Part shown: in pieces, positions 33,655 to 43,080 of the stretch
Layout: each line of letters starts with the position of its first letter
How positions within the stretch are numbered: position 1 is the first letter of the stretch
Origin: Flavobacteriales bacterium
Lineage (GTDB): Bacteria > Bacteroidota > Bacteroidia > Flavobacteriales_F > PHOS-HE28
Length of the DNA stretch: 60,540 nt
Assembly (NCBI GenBank): GCA_016718655.1
Contig: JADKCV010000033.1
Coordinates: 1-60,540 of the forward strand
Direction: 5' to 3'
The notes under the pieces: model-generated
Database searches by the model: none
What the model was told of the DNA's origin: nothing
Seen by the model: only the letters and a program-made list of their open reading frames with translations
Position numbers and translations under genes: made by a program

Positions 33655-36600
33655 ATGCGCTACTCACTGCTCTTCCTGGTCGCCGCTCTACCTGTTGTCG
33701 CCTTCGCCCAGTCGCCGGACAATTCCACCTGCGAGCGGGCCTTCGAAGTGCCGGTCTCCAGCACCAACGTATCGCCGTTCACCTACGTGAACGCACGCTT
33801 CTTTCCCAACATAGCACCTGCTCCAGTGACCACATGCAGCGGGACTGTGAACCGGGTCACAGGTTGGTACAAATTCACGGCTTTGGCCACCACGCACTGG
33901 GTGCGTACAGAGGGCGTTACCGTGGATGCGCGCACCTTGGAGGTGCTCGGTGGTAGCTGTGGCGCGCTCACCAGCCTGCAATGTTTGATCGCGGATTCGC
34001 CGTACCAACCCGTCACCGGGCTTACGGTGGGTGCGGTGTACTACATCCGCTCCATGGCCGGTGGCGGGGATGGAAACGGGGCGGACATGGGCTTGGCGAT
34101 CGTCTCCGCCGCGCCCAACGATGAGTGTGCAGGAGCAGCTCAACTCACGGTGCGTTCCGCGCAGGTGGTGCAACGCCCCGTATCTGAATTCGCGAGCATC
34201 GGTGCTACGCAATCCCTTGCGGCTTGTGCGGGCAACGCGGGAGATTCGGACGATGACGTTTGGTACAAGTTCACCGCCACGGCGGCAACGCAACACCTGG
34301 TGTACAACCTGCTCAACGAAGTAGAACCCGTGATCCAGTGGTACAGCGGCACGTGCGGTGGGCTCACCAGTTTGGCGTGCGATGCCACCAAAGCCACAGG
34401 CCTCACGCCCGGGCAGGAGTACCGCATCCGCTTGCACAGCGAGGGCGCGACGAGCACATTGCGCATGCTGGCCGATGTATGCGAAAGCGCAGCCAACGAC
34501 GAGTGCAGCGGTGCCATTCCCATCGCGGTGGCGCTCACCGGCGAGGAACCGGAGGAGGTGGGGATCTCCACGCGCTACGGCACGGGCAGTGCGGTGCCGT
34601 GCGATCCGCGCAACAGCGATGTGTGGCTCAGCTTCGTCGCCCCCACCACCGGGATAACGATCGTGAGCACCAACAGCGAGTCCGCTGCGATCTACAGCGG
34701 AAGCTGTGGCTCGCTCACCTGCGTTGACGATAATGCGCTCAACTCCCCATGGAACGTCACCGGCCTTACACCAGGCACCTCCTATTTCCTCAAGCTCGGC
34801 GAGAACATCACCTTCCGGGAAAGCACCATCCGTGTGATGGCCCTGCCGACCAACGATGAGTGCAGCGGGTCGGTAGCACTGGACGTACAGCCTTACCTGA
34901 GCGGTGAAGACTTCGTGCATGGACATACCGGCGGAGCGGCTACGGGTGTGCAAGCCTGCAACAACACACAGCCGCGCGATGTGTGGTACTCGTTCACCGC
35001 CACTGCGGCACAGCACTACGTGAACCTGGAGCCTACCATCTCGAATTCGAGCCTGTTCTCCCAGGTCCTTTCGGGATCCTGCGGGGCGCTCACCAGCATC
35101 ATCTGCGACGAAGACAACGATGAAGCGAACCCCTTGCGGGTGAGCGGCCTTACACCGGGTGAGGGCTACTTCGTCCGCGTGTATTCCAACAGCAACAACA
35201 CCACCGCTTTCCGCATCGGCATCACGGAGGGAATGGTGAACGATGAGTGCGTTGGCGCTTTACCGCTGCAAATGCTCTCTCCCGATCAGATCGCCGGTCA
35301 GCGTGTGGAGAACACCCGCCACGCCACCATCAGTACCGGCTCGTGTGCGCAGAACGTACCGGACCTGTGGTACACCTTCACCGCCACGGATGATGAGGCC
35401 ACCTTCGTTGCGGCCTACGAAGGATCCAATGTTACCGCTTACACCGAGCTGTTCAGCGGCACTTGCGGCAGCTTGACCAGTCTTGGCTGCGTGAACGACT
35501 TCCGGAACCGGTTCACCGGCCTTACGTCGGGCGCTACCTACTTCGTACGCTTCGCCCAAATGAACTTCGCATTCGTGGACTACGTGCCGCACCTCGCGCA
35601 GGTGCCCAATGACGAGATCTCCGATGCACTCGTGGCTCCTTTCGGGAGCACCAGCACCGGTCCGTTGCACAACGGCAGCAGCTACGGAGCAACGCAGAGC
35701 TACCCGCAGTTCTGCAGCCAGGCGAACCCCGATGACGACACGTGGTACCGCTTCACCGCCACGGCCACGGCGCATACAGTGCGTGCAGTGCAACGCAACA
35801 CGCTCTTCACCGAGTCGAATATTTTCGGCACTCCATACGTGGAGGTTTACGATACGCTTTCCATCATCGCTGACACCCTACAGGCGCATCTGGTGAGTTG
35901 TGGCGCAGCACCACGGAGCCTCACGGGCCTGCAGATCGGCCGCGACTATTGGTACCGTGTGTACCCAGCGGGAAGCGCGCCTGCGGAACTCTGCCTCTTC
36001 AGCACGTGGGTGCAGGACCAGAGCAACGATGAGGCCGAAGGTGCGGTGGAACTCAACTATGCCACAACGTGCACGCATTACTTCAGCACCAGCGGCGCTA
36101 CGCAAAGTCTGCCCGGCGCTGATTGCAGTACCGACGACACGGCGGACGATGATATCTGGTTCAAGTTCACCGCCACCGATCAGTCGGCGCGCTTGATCGC
36201 GAGCCATGGCACGGCGGATCTCGCTCTGGAGCTTTTCAGCGGAACACCCGTCAACCTCATCAGCATGGCGTGCAGCGACAATGTGCTGGTGCTGCCTGCG
36301 CTGGTGAGCGGACAGGTGTACTACGCTCGCTTGTACAGTTGGAAGAACGCCATACCGGTGGAAGGCCGCATCGGGCTCTTCATCACCCCATCGCTCACCG
36401 CGAACGACTGCGTGGATGAAGCGTGCCTGGGTCCGGTCCTCTTGGAGAACCCATCCATTGAGCAAGGGGCCTATTGCATGGCTGGGGTGCCCAGCATCGA
36501 TGACATCGAGGGACTGGGTGTGCCCCTCGCACCGGGCTGGCCCCGCTTGCACGGCGGCTCTGCGGACGGGTTCAGCAGTTGCAGCCTCTTCGGTAACAAT

Positions 36601-37389
36601 GCCGAGATGCCAGCGCAAGTGATCAACATCACGCTGGACCGCACGGTGGCGCGCACGGGCAAGGGCATGGGTGGCGCACTGGCCTGGGAGACGCCCTACT
36701 ACCGCGAATACTTGCAGAGCGCGCTCACCGAGCCGCTCATACCCGGGGAGCCCTACCTCGTTTCCTTCAACGCGGTGCTGTCTCCGAGTTCGGGCATCAA
36801 GGTGAACGGACTGGGTGCATTCCTCTCCGTAGGTCTCATGGTGGAAGACACCTACGGACCGTTCGATGCCGAACCGCAAGTGATCACCTACGAGATGGTG
36901 GAGAAAGGCGCGTGGACGAACATCTGCGGTATCGTAGTGCCCGATGCGCCCTGGGACCATATCGCCATCGGCAGCTTCTTCGCCGACCGCGAGGCATTCA
37001 CCCATGTCGGCAACACGGCTACCACCGCTTACCACTTCTACGACGATGTGGTCGTGGCACGCATCAACGACCCGAGCTGCATCACCAGCATCGGGGACGT
37101 TCCTTCGGACGAGGCCGGCTGGTCCGAGCAAAGCGATGACTTGCGCGTGTACCCCAACCCCGCCAACGAATTGCTGAACATCGTCGCTGATCCATCACTC
37201 TTCGGCCAACGCGTGGTGATCGAGGTGTTCGATGCCACGGGCAGTCGCGTGCATGCGGAACAGGTGAGCTACTTCAACGCGCTGCAAGCACTTGACCTGC
37301 CGCAAGACTGGAAGGAAGGCTTGTACCTGGTGATGGTGCGGGTGGAGGGGCAGGCACCGAAAGCGGCGCGGGTGGTGGTGAAGCGTTGA
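33655..37389 (+). CDS. Giant secreted protein with seven PPC-like domains and T9SS sorting domain
   Basis: The 1244-residue protein starts at ATG 33655 with a signal peptide (RYSLLFLVAALPVVAFA). Seven domains of about 115-140 residues follow, most starting NDEC-x-GA and containing DVWYKFTATA, a YSGTCGGLTSLxC strand and a TGLTPGxxYxIR strand; the pattern is that of PPC-like (pre-peptidase C-terminal-like) surface domains. A larger domain (about 920-1145, VLLENPSIEQG ... WTNICGIVVPDAPWDHIAIG) resembles a jelly-roll/carbohydrate-binding fold. A type A sorting domain (VYPNPANELLNIVADPSLFG) ends in VVVKR. It is a same-length paralogue of the next gene. A binding or adhesive role is likely; there is no catalytic motif. 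Confidence 0.85.
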   Translation: MRYSLLFLVAALPVVAFAQSPDNSTCERAFEVPVSSTNVSPFTYVNARFFPNIAPAPVTTCSGTVNRVTGWYKFTALATTHWVRTEGVTVDARTLEVLGGSCGALTSLQCLIADSPYQPVTGLTVGAVYYIRSMAGGGDGNGADMGLAIVSAAPNDECAGAAQLTVRSAQVVQRPVSEFASIGATQSLAACAGNAGDSDDDVWYKFTATAATQHLVYNLLNEVEPVIQWYSGTCGGLTSLACDATKATGLTPGQEYRIRLHSEGATSTLRMLADVCESAANDECSGAIPIAVALTGEEPEEVGISTRYGTGSAVPCDPRNSDVWLSFVAPTTGITIVSTNSESAAIYSGSCGSLTCVDDNALNSPWNVTGLTPGTSYFLKLGENITFRESTIRVMALPTNDECSGSVALDVQPYLSGEDFVHGHTGGAATGVQACNNTQPRDVWYSFTATAAQHYVNLEPTISNSSLFSQVLSGSCGALTSIICDEDNDEANPLRVSGLTPGEGYFVRVYSNSNNTTAFRIGITEGMVNDECVGALPLQMLSPDQIAGQRVENTRHATISTGSCAQNVPDLWYTFTATDDEATFVAAYEGSNVTAYTELFSGTCGSLTSLGCVNDFRNRFTGLTSGATYFVRFAQMNFAFVDYVPHLAQVPNDEISDALVAPFGSTSTGPLHNGSSYGATQSYPQFCSQANPDDDTWYRFTATATAHTVRAVQRNTLFTESNIFGTPYVEVYDTLSIIADTLQAHLVSCGAAPRSLTGLQIGRDYWYRVYPAGSAPAELCLFSTWVQDQSNDEAEGAVELNYATTCTHYFSTSGATQSLPGADCSTDDTADDDIWFKFTATDQSARLIASHGTADLALELFSGTPVNLISMACSDNVLVLPALVSGQVYYARLYSWKNAIPVEGRIGLFITPSLTANDCVDEACLGPVLLENPSIEQGAYCMAGVPSIDDIEGLGVPLAPGWPRLHGGSADGFSSCSLFGNNAEMPAQVINITLDRTVARTGKGMGGALAWETPYYREYLQSALTEPLIPGEPYLVSFNAVLSPSSGIKVNGLGAFLSVGLMVEDTYGPFDAEPQVITYEMVEKGAWTNICGIVVPDAPWDHIAIGSFFADREAFTHVGNTATTAYHFYDDVVVARINDPSCITSIGDVPSDEAGWSEQSDDLRVYPNPANELLNIVADPSLFGQRVVIEVFDATGSRVHAEQVSYFNALQALDLPQDWKEGLYLVMVRVEGQAPKAARVVVKR

Positions 37390-37456
37390 CGCTCGATCAT
37401 CATTCCCCGCGTTCGATCGATCCGGCTTGTTCCTGGCATGCATTCGTGCTCCCTTG
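37390..37456 (+). promoter_or_regulatory. Conserved T9SS-cassette promoter block, copy 3
   Basis: CGCTCGATCA (37390-37399) and CGTTCGATCG (37410-37419) are 20 nt apart. TTG boxes lie at 37427-37429 and 37454-37456 (CTCCCTTG). The block starts right after the upstream stop and ends 21 nt before ATG 37478. Confidence 0.72.
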
Positions 37457-37477
37457 GCACCACCAACGCCCACGATC

Positions 37478-40400
37478 ATGCGCCGCTGCTTCCTCCTGGC
37501 CACTCTTCTCGCCCCGCTACTTGGCCTGGCCCAGACCGGCACCAATTCCTCCTGCAGCACTGCCATCGTGCTGCCGGTGGCGCCGAGCAACGTGCAGTTA
37601 GCGCTCCTTCCGGTGGATGGCCGTTGGTTCGCGAATGCGGTTCCGGAACCGATCACCGAGTGCAGCGGCAATGCCCAAGCCACGACCGCTTGGTTCAGCT
37701 TCACGGCTACCGCCACCAAGCATTGGATACGCACGGATGACCAAGGCACCGACGATGCGCGCATGGAGGTGTTCAGCGGCGGTTGCGGCAACCTCAGTAG
37801 CATCGGCTGCTTTCCGGCCAACGGTGCCATGCCCGCGCTCACGGGCCTCACCGTAGGCGCCAACTACCATTTCCGTGTGCAGATGTCCAACCAGGGCTTT
37901 TGCCAATCGAACCCCGACTATTGCCAGGTCTGGATCGGCGTTGTCTCAGCACCGGTGAACGACGAGTGCGCCGGGGCTATCGCGCTAACGGTGGTACCGC
38001 CGACGGCGGTGGCTTGGCCTTCCACGGAGATCAGCTCGCTGGGTGCCACGCGATCGCAGGTGGCGTGCACGGTGGGTGCCGATGATGACGTGTGGTACCG
38101 CTTCACGGCCACGGAGAACAAGCACATGCTGGGCACCACTTCGCTTTCCGACGTGGTTCAGACGAATGTGTACGAATGGTTCAGCGGCACTTGTGGCAAC
38201 CTCACCAGCTTGGCGTGCAATGCGTCTGTGGCCACCGGACTCACACCGGGCACACAGTACTACATCCGCGCGCACAGCGAGAGCGAGGATGCCGCGGTGA
38301 CCCTGCGTGTGGCGGCGGATGTATTCGCTCCGGCAATGAACGATGAGTGTGCTGGCGCATTGCCGATCGCCGTGACGATGGCGGGCGAGGACCCGCATGT
38401 GGTGACCGTCTCCACCAAGCACGCCAGTGGAAGCTCCGTGCCTTGCGCCACCACGGCGCACGATGTGTGGCTCAGTTTCACGGCGCCTAGCACAGAGGTG
38501 GTGGTGGCCACGGATGCGCCCGGCACGGTGGTACATTCACTTTACAGCGGACCATGCGGCGCCCTGATCTGCCAATCGGCGGGGGACAACGATCCGGAAG
38601 TGACTTTCACCGGACTGACCGCGGGCAGCACGTATTACCTGAAGGTGGGAACCACGGTCACGAACCGCGCCACCATGCGCGTGTACGTATTCGCGCCGCA
38701 GCCGAACGCGGCGTGCGCGGATGCGATCGAGCTCCAAGTGCAGAGCGACCCCATTGATCTCACCGCCGGCCACACCTACGCGGGTTCGGAGCAGGCGTGG
38801 TACCGCTTCACGGCCACTGGCCCGCGCGCGCTGGTCGAAGGGTACGGCACGTCTGGCGACTATCCCATTCATGTGTATGTGGAAGGTGGTTCCTGCGGAT
38901 CGCCCAGCAACGTCGGTCAGTCGGTGGACATCTCGACGCCCCTCTTGCTCACTACGCTGGTGACCGGTCAGCAGTATTACATCCGTGTCGATCCGCAGGA
39001 GCCGGGTGCCTTCCGGATCGCGGTGCGGGCACCACTGGTGAACGATGATTGCGCGGGCGCGATCGAGTTGCCCTTCAGCACACCCGCCGATGTGTTGAAC
39101 GTCGAACGTGTCTCCAGTTCCACTGCGGCGAACGGAATGGGTGGGTGCAACATCCAGAAGGATGTGTGGTACCGCTTCACCGCGCTGCATGCGAGCGCGG
39201 CGTTCATGGTGGTGGATGTTGGTGCGCCATCGGCCGAGACCATTGAACTGTTCGAAGGTGCGTGTGGCGCGCTCACCAGCTTGGGCTGCATCAGCAATTC
39301 GGTGAAGACCAACTTCACCGGACTGGTCCCGGGAACGGAGTACCACATCCGCTGGTCGTGCAGCCAGGTGACCAATTACAGGCCCATGCTCTTCGATCGA
39401 CCGGTGAACGACGAACCCGGCGCGCCTCTACCTGCGCCGGTCGGCAGCACGTTCGTACAACCAGGTGCCCAGTACTGGAGCAACGGCGCATCGCAGAGCA
39501 TGGCCACCAACTGCCCGGGCGGAGTGCCGGATGACGATACGTGGTTCATATTCACCGCGAGCGCGACACAGCATGTTGTCCGCGTACTTCAGCGGAACAA
39601 GTTCTACGAGGAGGAGCCGACAGCAGGAGGTTCCTACTACATCGAGGTGTTCGACACGCTCTCCATCGATCCAGCAGTGCTCAATACGAACCAGATCGGC
39701 TGCGGAAGCGGCACCGTCCCGCTCGCCGGGCTTACGATCGGCAAGCAATACCTCTACCGTGTGTACACCGGGACGAGCGCACAGAGCGGGTTCTGTGGCT
39801 TCGCAACGTGGTACACCGACAGCGACAACGATGATCCGGATGGCGCGCATCCATTGCCCTACGGCACGGACTACGCGGCCTACTTCACTACGTCGAACGC
39901 TACGCAGACCTTGCCCGGTGCGGATTGCCAGGTGGACGACTTCGCCGATGACGACATCTGGTTCAGCTTCGTGGCCGCCGCCACAGCAGCGCGCCTCGTG
40001 GTCGGCGACGCCACTGCGGATGTAACGATCGAATTTTTCAGCGGCACACCGGGCAATTTGACCAGCGTGGCCTGCGACGGCAACATCCTGGAGCTACCAT
40101 CGCTCACCATCGGACAGACGTACTACGCACGTGTGTATAGTTGGGGCAACGCCGTTGCCGCAAGTGGACACATCGGTCTGTTCACCACGCCATCGCTCAC
40201 CAGCAACGGCTGCGTCGAGGAAACGTGCTTGGGTCCGGTGCTCGTACCGAATCCGGGCATTGAGCAGGATGCGGGGACATGCCCGATACACATCGCGGAG
40301 ATCCCAGTGGGCTATGGTGCGCAGCTAGCGCCCGGTTGGCCCCGCATGCAGAGCGGCAGTTCGGATGCACTGCACAGTTGTGCCTATGCGGGAGCCAAGA

Positions 40401-41209
40401 TGGAAAACCCCGGGATCGGGCCTCAGGGCCTCGTGGGGGAAACGCCCACGACCTTGTCACGGAGCGGCAAAGGCATGGGCGCTTTCTTTGCCACGGGCTC
40501 GTCGCTCGGCGGAGTGCCGGATTACTTCGAATACGCGCAAGCTCGGCTTTCCGAGGCCTTGGTTCCTGGCGAGCCCTACTTGGTCTCGTTCCATGTTGCC
40601 GGTCACCGACGCGAAGCGCAGCAGTGCATAAGCGGTCTGGGCGCCGCGCTCAGCGAGGGGCCGCTCGTATCCGGTTACTACGAACCGATACAGGTAAGGC
40701 CTGATGTTCTCGAGGAGGAGTTCATCTGCGGCGGCGCGTGGACGAATATCTGTGGGATCGTCATCCCTACATCGCCGGTGGATCATATCACCATCGGCAA
40801 CTTCCGTTCGCGTGCAGAAGGTTGCACGGGCAATAGCCCGGGCAGCATCTCGTACTTCTTCCTGGATGACGTAGTGGTGGCCCGCGTCACCGACCCTAGC
40901 TGCATCACCAGCATCGGTGATGTGGCGCCATTGGAGGAAAGCAACGCCGAAGGCGATGCACTACGCGTCTACCCCAACCCCGCGAACGAGCTGCTCAACA
41001 TCGTTGCGGATCCTTCGCTTTTCGGCCAACGCGCGGTGATCGAAGTGTTCGATGGCACCGGCAGTCGCGTGCATGCGGAACAGGTGAGCTACTTCAACGC
41101 GCTGCAACCGCTCGACCTGTCGCAAGACTGGAAGGAAGGCCTCTACCTGGTGATGGTTCGGGTGGAAGGGCAGTCTCCGAAAGCGTCACGGGTGGTGGTG
41201 AAGCGGTGA
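37478..41209 (+). CDS. Giant secreted PPC-like repeat protein with T9SS sorting domain, paralogue of the previous gene
   Basis: The 1243-residue protein starts at ATG 37478 (signal MRRCFLLATLLAPLLGLAQ); the longer ORF adds 17 residues that belong to the leader. It repeats the plan of the gene before it: seven PPC-like domains (for example NDECAGAIALTVV, DDVWYRFTATENKH, FSGTCGNLTSLAC, TGLTPGTQYYIRAHSE), a jelly-roll-like domain (VLVPNPGIEQD ... WTNICGIVIPTSPVDHITIG) and a type A sorting domain almost identical to its neighbour's (ADPSLFGQRAVIEVF), ending VVVKR. The middle domains have diverged most, the ends least, which fits duplication with conserved secretion signals. Confidence 0.85.
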   Translation: MRRCFLLATLLAPLLGLAQTGTNSSCSTAIVLPVAPSNVQLALLPVDGRWFANAVPEPITECSGNAQATTAWFSFTATATKHWIRTDDQGTDDARMEVFSGGCGNLSSIGCFPANGAMPALTGLTVGANYHFRVQMSNQGFCQSNPDYCQVWIGVVSAPVNDECAGAIALTVVPPTAVAWPSTEISSLGATRSQVACTVGADDDVWYRFTATENKHMLGTTSLSDVVQTNVYEWFSGTCGNLTSLACNASVATGLTPGTQYYIRAHSESEDAAVTLRVAADVFAPAMNDECAGALPIAVTMAGEDPHVVTVSTKHASGSSVPCATTAHDVWLSFTAPSTEVVVATDAPGTVVHSLYSGPCGALICQSAGDNDPEVTFTGLTAGSTYYLKVGTTVTNRATMRVYVFAPQPNAACADAIELQVQSDPIDLTAGHTYAGSEQAWYRFTATGPRALVEGYGTSGDYPIHVYVEGGSCGSPSNVGQSVDISTPLLLTTLVTGQQYYIRVDPQEPGAFRIAVRAPLVNDDCAGAIELPFSTPADVLNVERVSSSTAANGMGGCNIQKDVWYRFTALHASAAFMVVDVGAPSAETIELFEGACGALTSLGCISNSVKTNFTGLVPGTEYHIRWSCSQVTNYRPMLFDRPVNDEPGAPLPAPVGSTFVQPGAQYWSNGASQSMATNCPGGVPDDDTWFIFTASATQHVVRVLQRNKFYEEEPTAGGSYYIEVFDTLSIDPAVLNTNQIGCGSGTVPLAGLTIGKQYLYRVYTGTSAQSGFCGFATWYTDSDNDDPDGAHPLPYGTDYAAYFTTSNATQTLPGADCQVDDFADDDIWFSFVAAATAARLVVGDATADVTIEFFSGTPGNLTSVACDGNILELPSLTIGQTYYARVYSWGNAVAASGHIGLFTTPSLTSNGCVEETCLGPVLVPNPGIEQDAGTCPIHIAEIPVGYGAQLAPGWPRMQSGSSDALHSCAYAGAKMENPGIGPQGLVGETPTTLSRSGKGMGAFFATGSSLGGVPDYFEYAQARLSEALVPGEPYLVSFHVAGHRREAQQCISGLGAALSEGPLVSGYYEPIQVRPDVLEEEFICGGAWTNICGIVIPTSPVDHITIGNFRSRAEGCTGNSPGSISYFFLDDVVVARVTDPSCITSIGDVAPLEESNAEGDALRVYPNPANELLNIVADPSLFGQRAVIEVFDGTGSRVHAEQVSYFNALQPLDLSQDWKEGLYLVMVRVEGQSPKASRVVVKR

Positions 41210-41276
41210 CGCTCGATCAGCATTCACCGCGTTCGATCGATCCCACTTGTTCGCGACTGGTGATCAGGTTCCCTTG
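41210..41276 (+). promoter_or_regulatory. Conserved T9SS-cassette promoter block, copy 4
   Basis: CGCTCGATCA (41210-41219) and CGTTCGATCG (41230-41239) are 20 nt apart. TTG boxes lie at 41247-41249 and 41274-41276 (TTCCCTTG). The block starts right after the upstream stop and ends 21 nt before ATG 41298. Confidence 0.72.
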
Positions 41277-41297
41277 CAGCACCAAAGTCCGTATGCC

Positions 41298-43061
41298 ATG
41301 CGCGCCACCTATCCAAAGCTGCTCATCCTTTTTTCGTTCCCCGTTGCCCTTCAGGCCCAGGACCTCGTGCCCTCCTGGGGCGGCGCTTTGGGGTCCACCG
41401 GGAGCGACTCCGGCACGGGTATCGCGCTTGACAACACGGGTCATGTCTACACAACGGGGAGCTTCACCGGTACAACGGACTTCGATCCCGGTCCTGGTGT
41501 GTACAACCTGACTTCCGCAGGTACGAACGACATCTATGTGACCAAGTTCGATACGAGCGGCACGCTGATCTGGGCCCGGACCATGGGAGGCGCCTTCAGT
41601 GATGGCGCCACGAGCATTGTTGTGGACGATGCAGGCAATGTGTACACCACAGGCGGTTTCTGCGGCACCGCCGACTTCGATCCAGGAATGGGCACGTTCA
41701 CGTTGACCGCCGCAACGACCGGTCAGAACGACATCTTCGTCTCCAAGCTCGATGCGGATGGCAATTTCGTATGGGCCAAGGGAGTTGTAGGTGGAACGTG
41801 GTGGGACGCGGGCTTCGGGATCGCCTTGGACCCGGTCGGTAACGTCGTGGTCACCGGGAGGTTCTACTACCAAGGGGGACCACGAGATTTCGATCCAGGA
41901 CCAGGAACCTTCTACCTCACCGCCGGTCATGAGGACATCTTCGTACTGAAGCTGGACGGTGATGGCAATTTCATTTGGGCGGTCGACTTCGGCACCGCGC
42001 CGGATGAGAGCCGCGGCTATTCCATTGCGGTGGATGACGCTGGTAATATTCTCACCACCGGCTATTTCCGCGGCACGGTTGATTTCGATCCTGGCCCAGG
42101 AACCTTCGACTTGACCTCCCCCGGCACCTGGAGCATCTTTTATCTCAAGCTCGATCCGGATGGAATGCTGGTCTGGGCCAAGTCCCTACCCATATCCACG
42201 TCCACCTACCACAACGAGGGTGGCTATGGCGGGAAGATCGCGATCGATGCAGATGGCAACCTGCTCACCACCGGACGATACAGTGGTACGATCGATCTCG
42301 ACCCAGGTGTAGCTACGGTGGAGGTGACCGCGGTCGGTCTCTATGACATCTACGTCTGTAAGTATACCGCTGCCGGAGAGCTCGTCTGGGCCCGATCGAT
42401 CGGAGGTGCGGCACACGACGAAGGGTATGGCATTACGGCACGTGCGGACGGAAGCGTGATGGTGGTCGGCACTTTCCGGGCGACCGCGGATCTCGACCCT
42501 GGTCCGAGTGCATTGGAACTGACCTCCACCGGCGGGGACGATGCATTCATCTTGAACATGGACGGCAATGGCGATCTGATCCGTGCAATATCGTTCGGTG
42601 GTACCGGTGACGACCGCGGATACGGTGTTGTTTCCAGCGCTAACGGCGCCATTTACCTCACGGGTTGGTTCATGGGCACCACCGATCTTGATCCAGGCGG
42701 TGGAACCGTAACTGCTGCCTCCGCTGGGAGCAACGATGCATACTTGGTGAAGTTGGTCGAGAACAACGAGGTGGGTATCAGTGAGAGATCCTCCTTCGAT
42801 GGGTCAGCGATCAGCGTCTTTCCAAACCCCACACAAGGGCCGTTGAGCATTGTGGCCGATGCTGCGCTCTTCGGCCAGCGCGCGGTGGTCGAAGTGTTCG
42901 ACGCTACCGGCAGCCGCGTGCATGCGGAACAGGTGAACTACTTCGCTGCATTGCAACCGCTTGACCTGTCGCAAGACTGGAAGGAAGGCCTCTTCCTGGT
43001 GCTGGTGCGCGTGGAAGGTCAGGCGCCCAGAAGCGCGCGATTGATCGTGGCACGTCGATGA
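41298..43061 (+). CDS. SBBP-repeat beta-propeller secreted protein with T9SS sorting domain
   Basis: The 587-residue protein starts at ATG 41298 with a signal peptide (RATYPKLLILFSFPVALQAQ). About eight SBBP-type blades follow, each with GNVYTTGxFxGTxDFDPGPG and a partner strand such as DIYVTKFDTSGTLIWARTMGG; the acidic DFDPGxG loops could bind calcium. The final 90 residues are a type A sorting domain (VFPNPTQGPLSIVADAALFG) nearly the same as those of the two giant proteins before it, although the passenger domains are unrelated. The next gene follows after 19 nt without its own promoter block, so the two form an operon. Confidence 0.87.
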   Translation: MRATYPKLLILFSFPVALQAQDLVPSWGGALGSTGSDSGTGIALDNTGHVYTTGSFTGTTDFDPGPGVYNLTSAGTNDIYVTKFDTSGTLIWARTMGGAFSDGATSIVVDDAGNVYTTGGFCGTADFDPGMGTFTLTAATTGQNDIFVSKLDADGNFVWAKGVVGGTWWDAGFGIALDPVGNVVVTGRFYYQGGPRDFDPGPGTFYLTAGHEDIFVLKLDGDGNFIWAVDFGTAPDESRGYSIAVDDAGNILTTGYFRGTVDFDPGPGTFDLTSPGTWSIFYLKLDPDGMLVWAKSLPISTSTYHNEGGYGGKIAIDADGNLLTTGRYSGTIDLDPGVATVEVTAVGLYDIYVCKYTAAGELVWARSIGGAAHDEGYGITARADGSVMVVGTFRATADLDPGPSALELTSTGGDDAFILNMDGNGDLIRAISFGGTGDDRGYGVVSSANGAIYLTGWFMGTTDLDPGGGTVTAASAGSNDAYLVKLVENNEVGISERSSFDGSAISVFPNPTQGPLSIVADAALFGQRAVVEVFDATGSRVHAEQVNYFAALQPLDLSQDWKEGLFLVLVRVEGQAPRSARLIVARR

Positions 43062-43080
43062 ACCCCTTGAACCAAGACAC

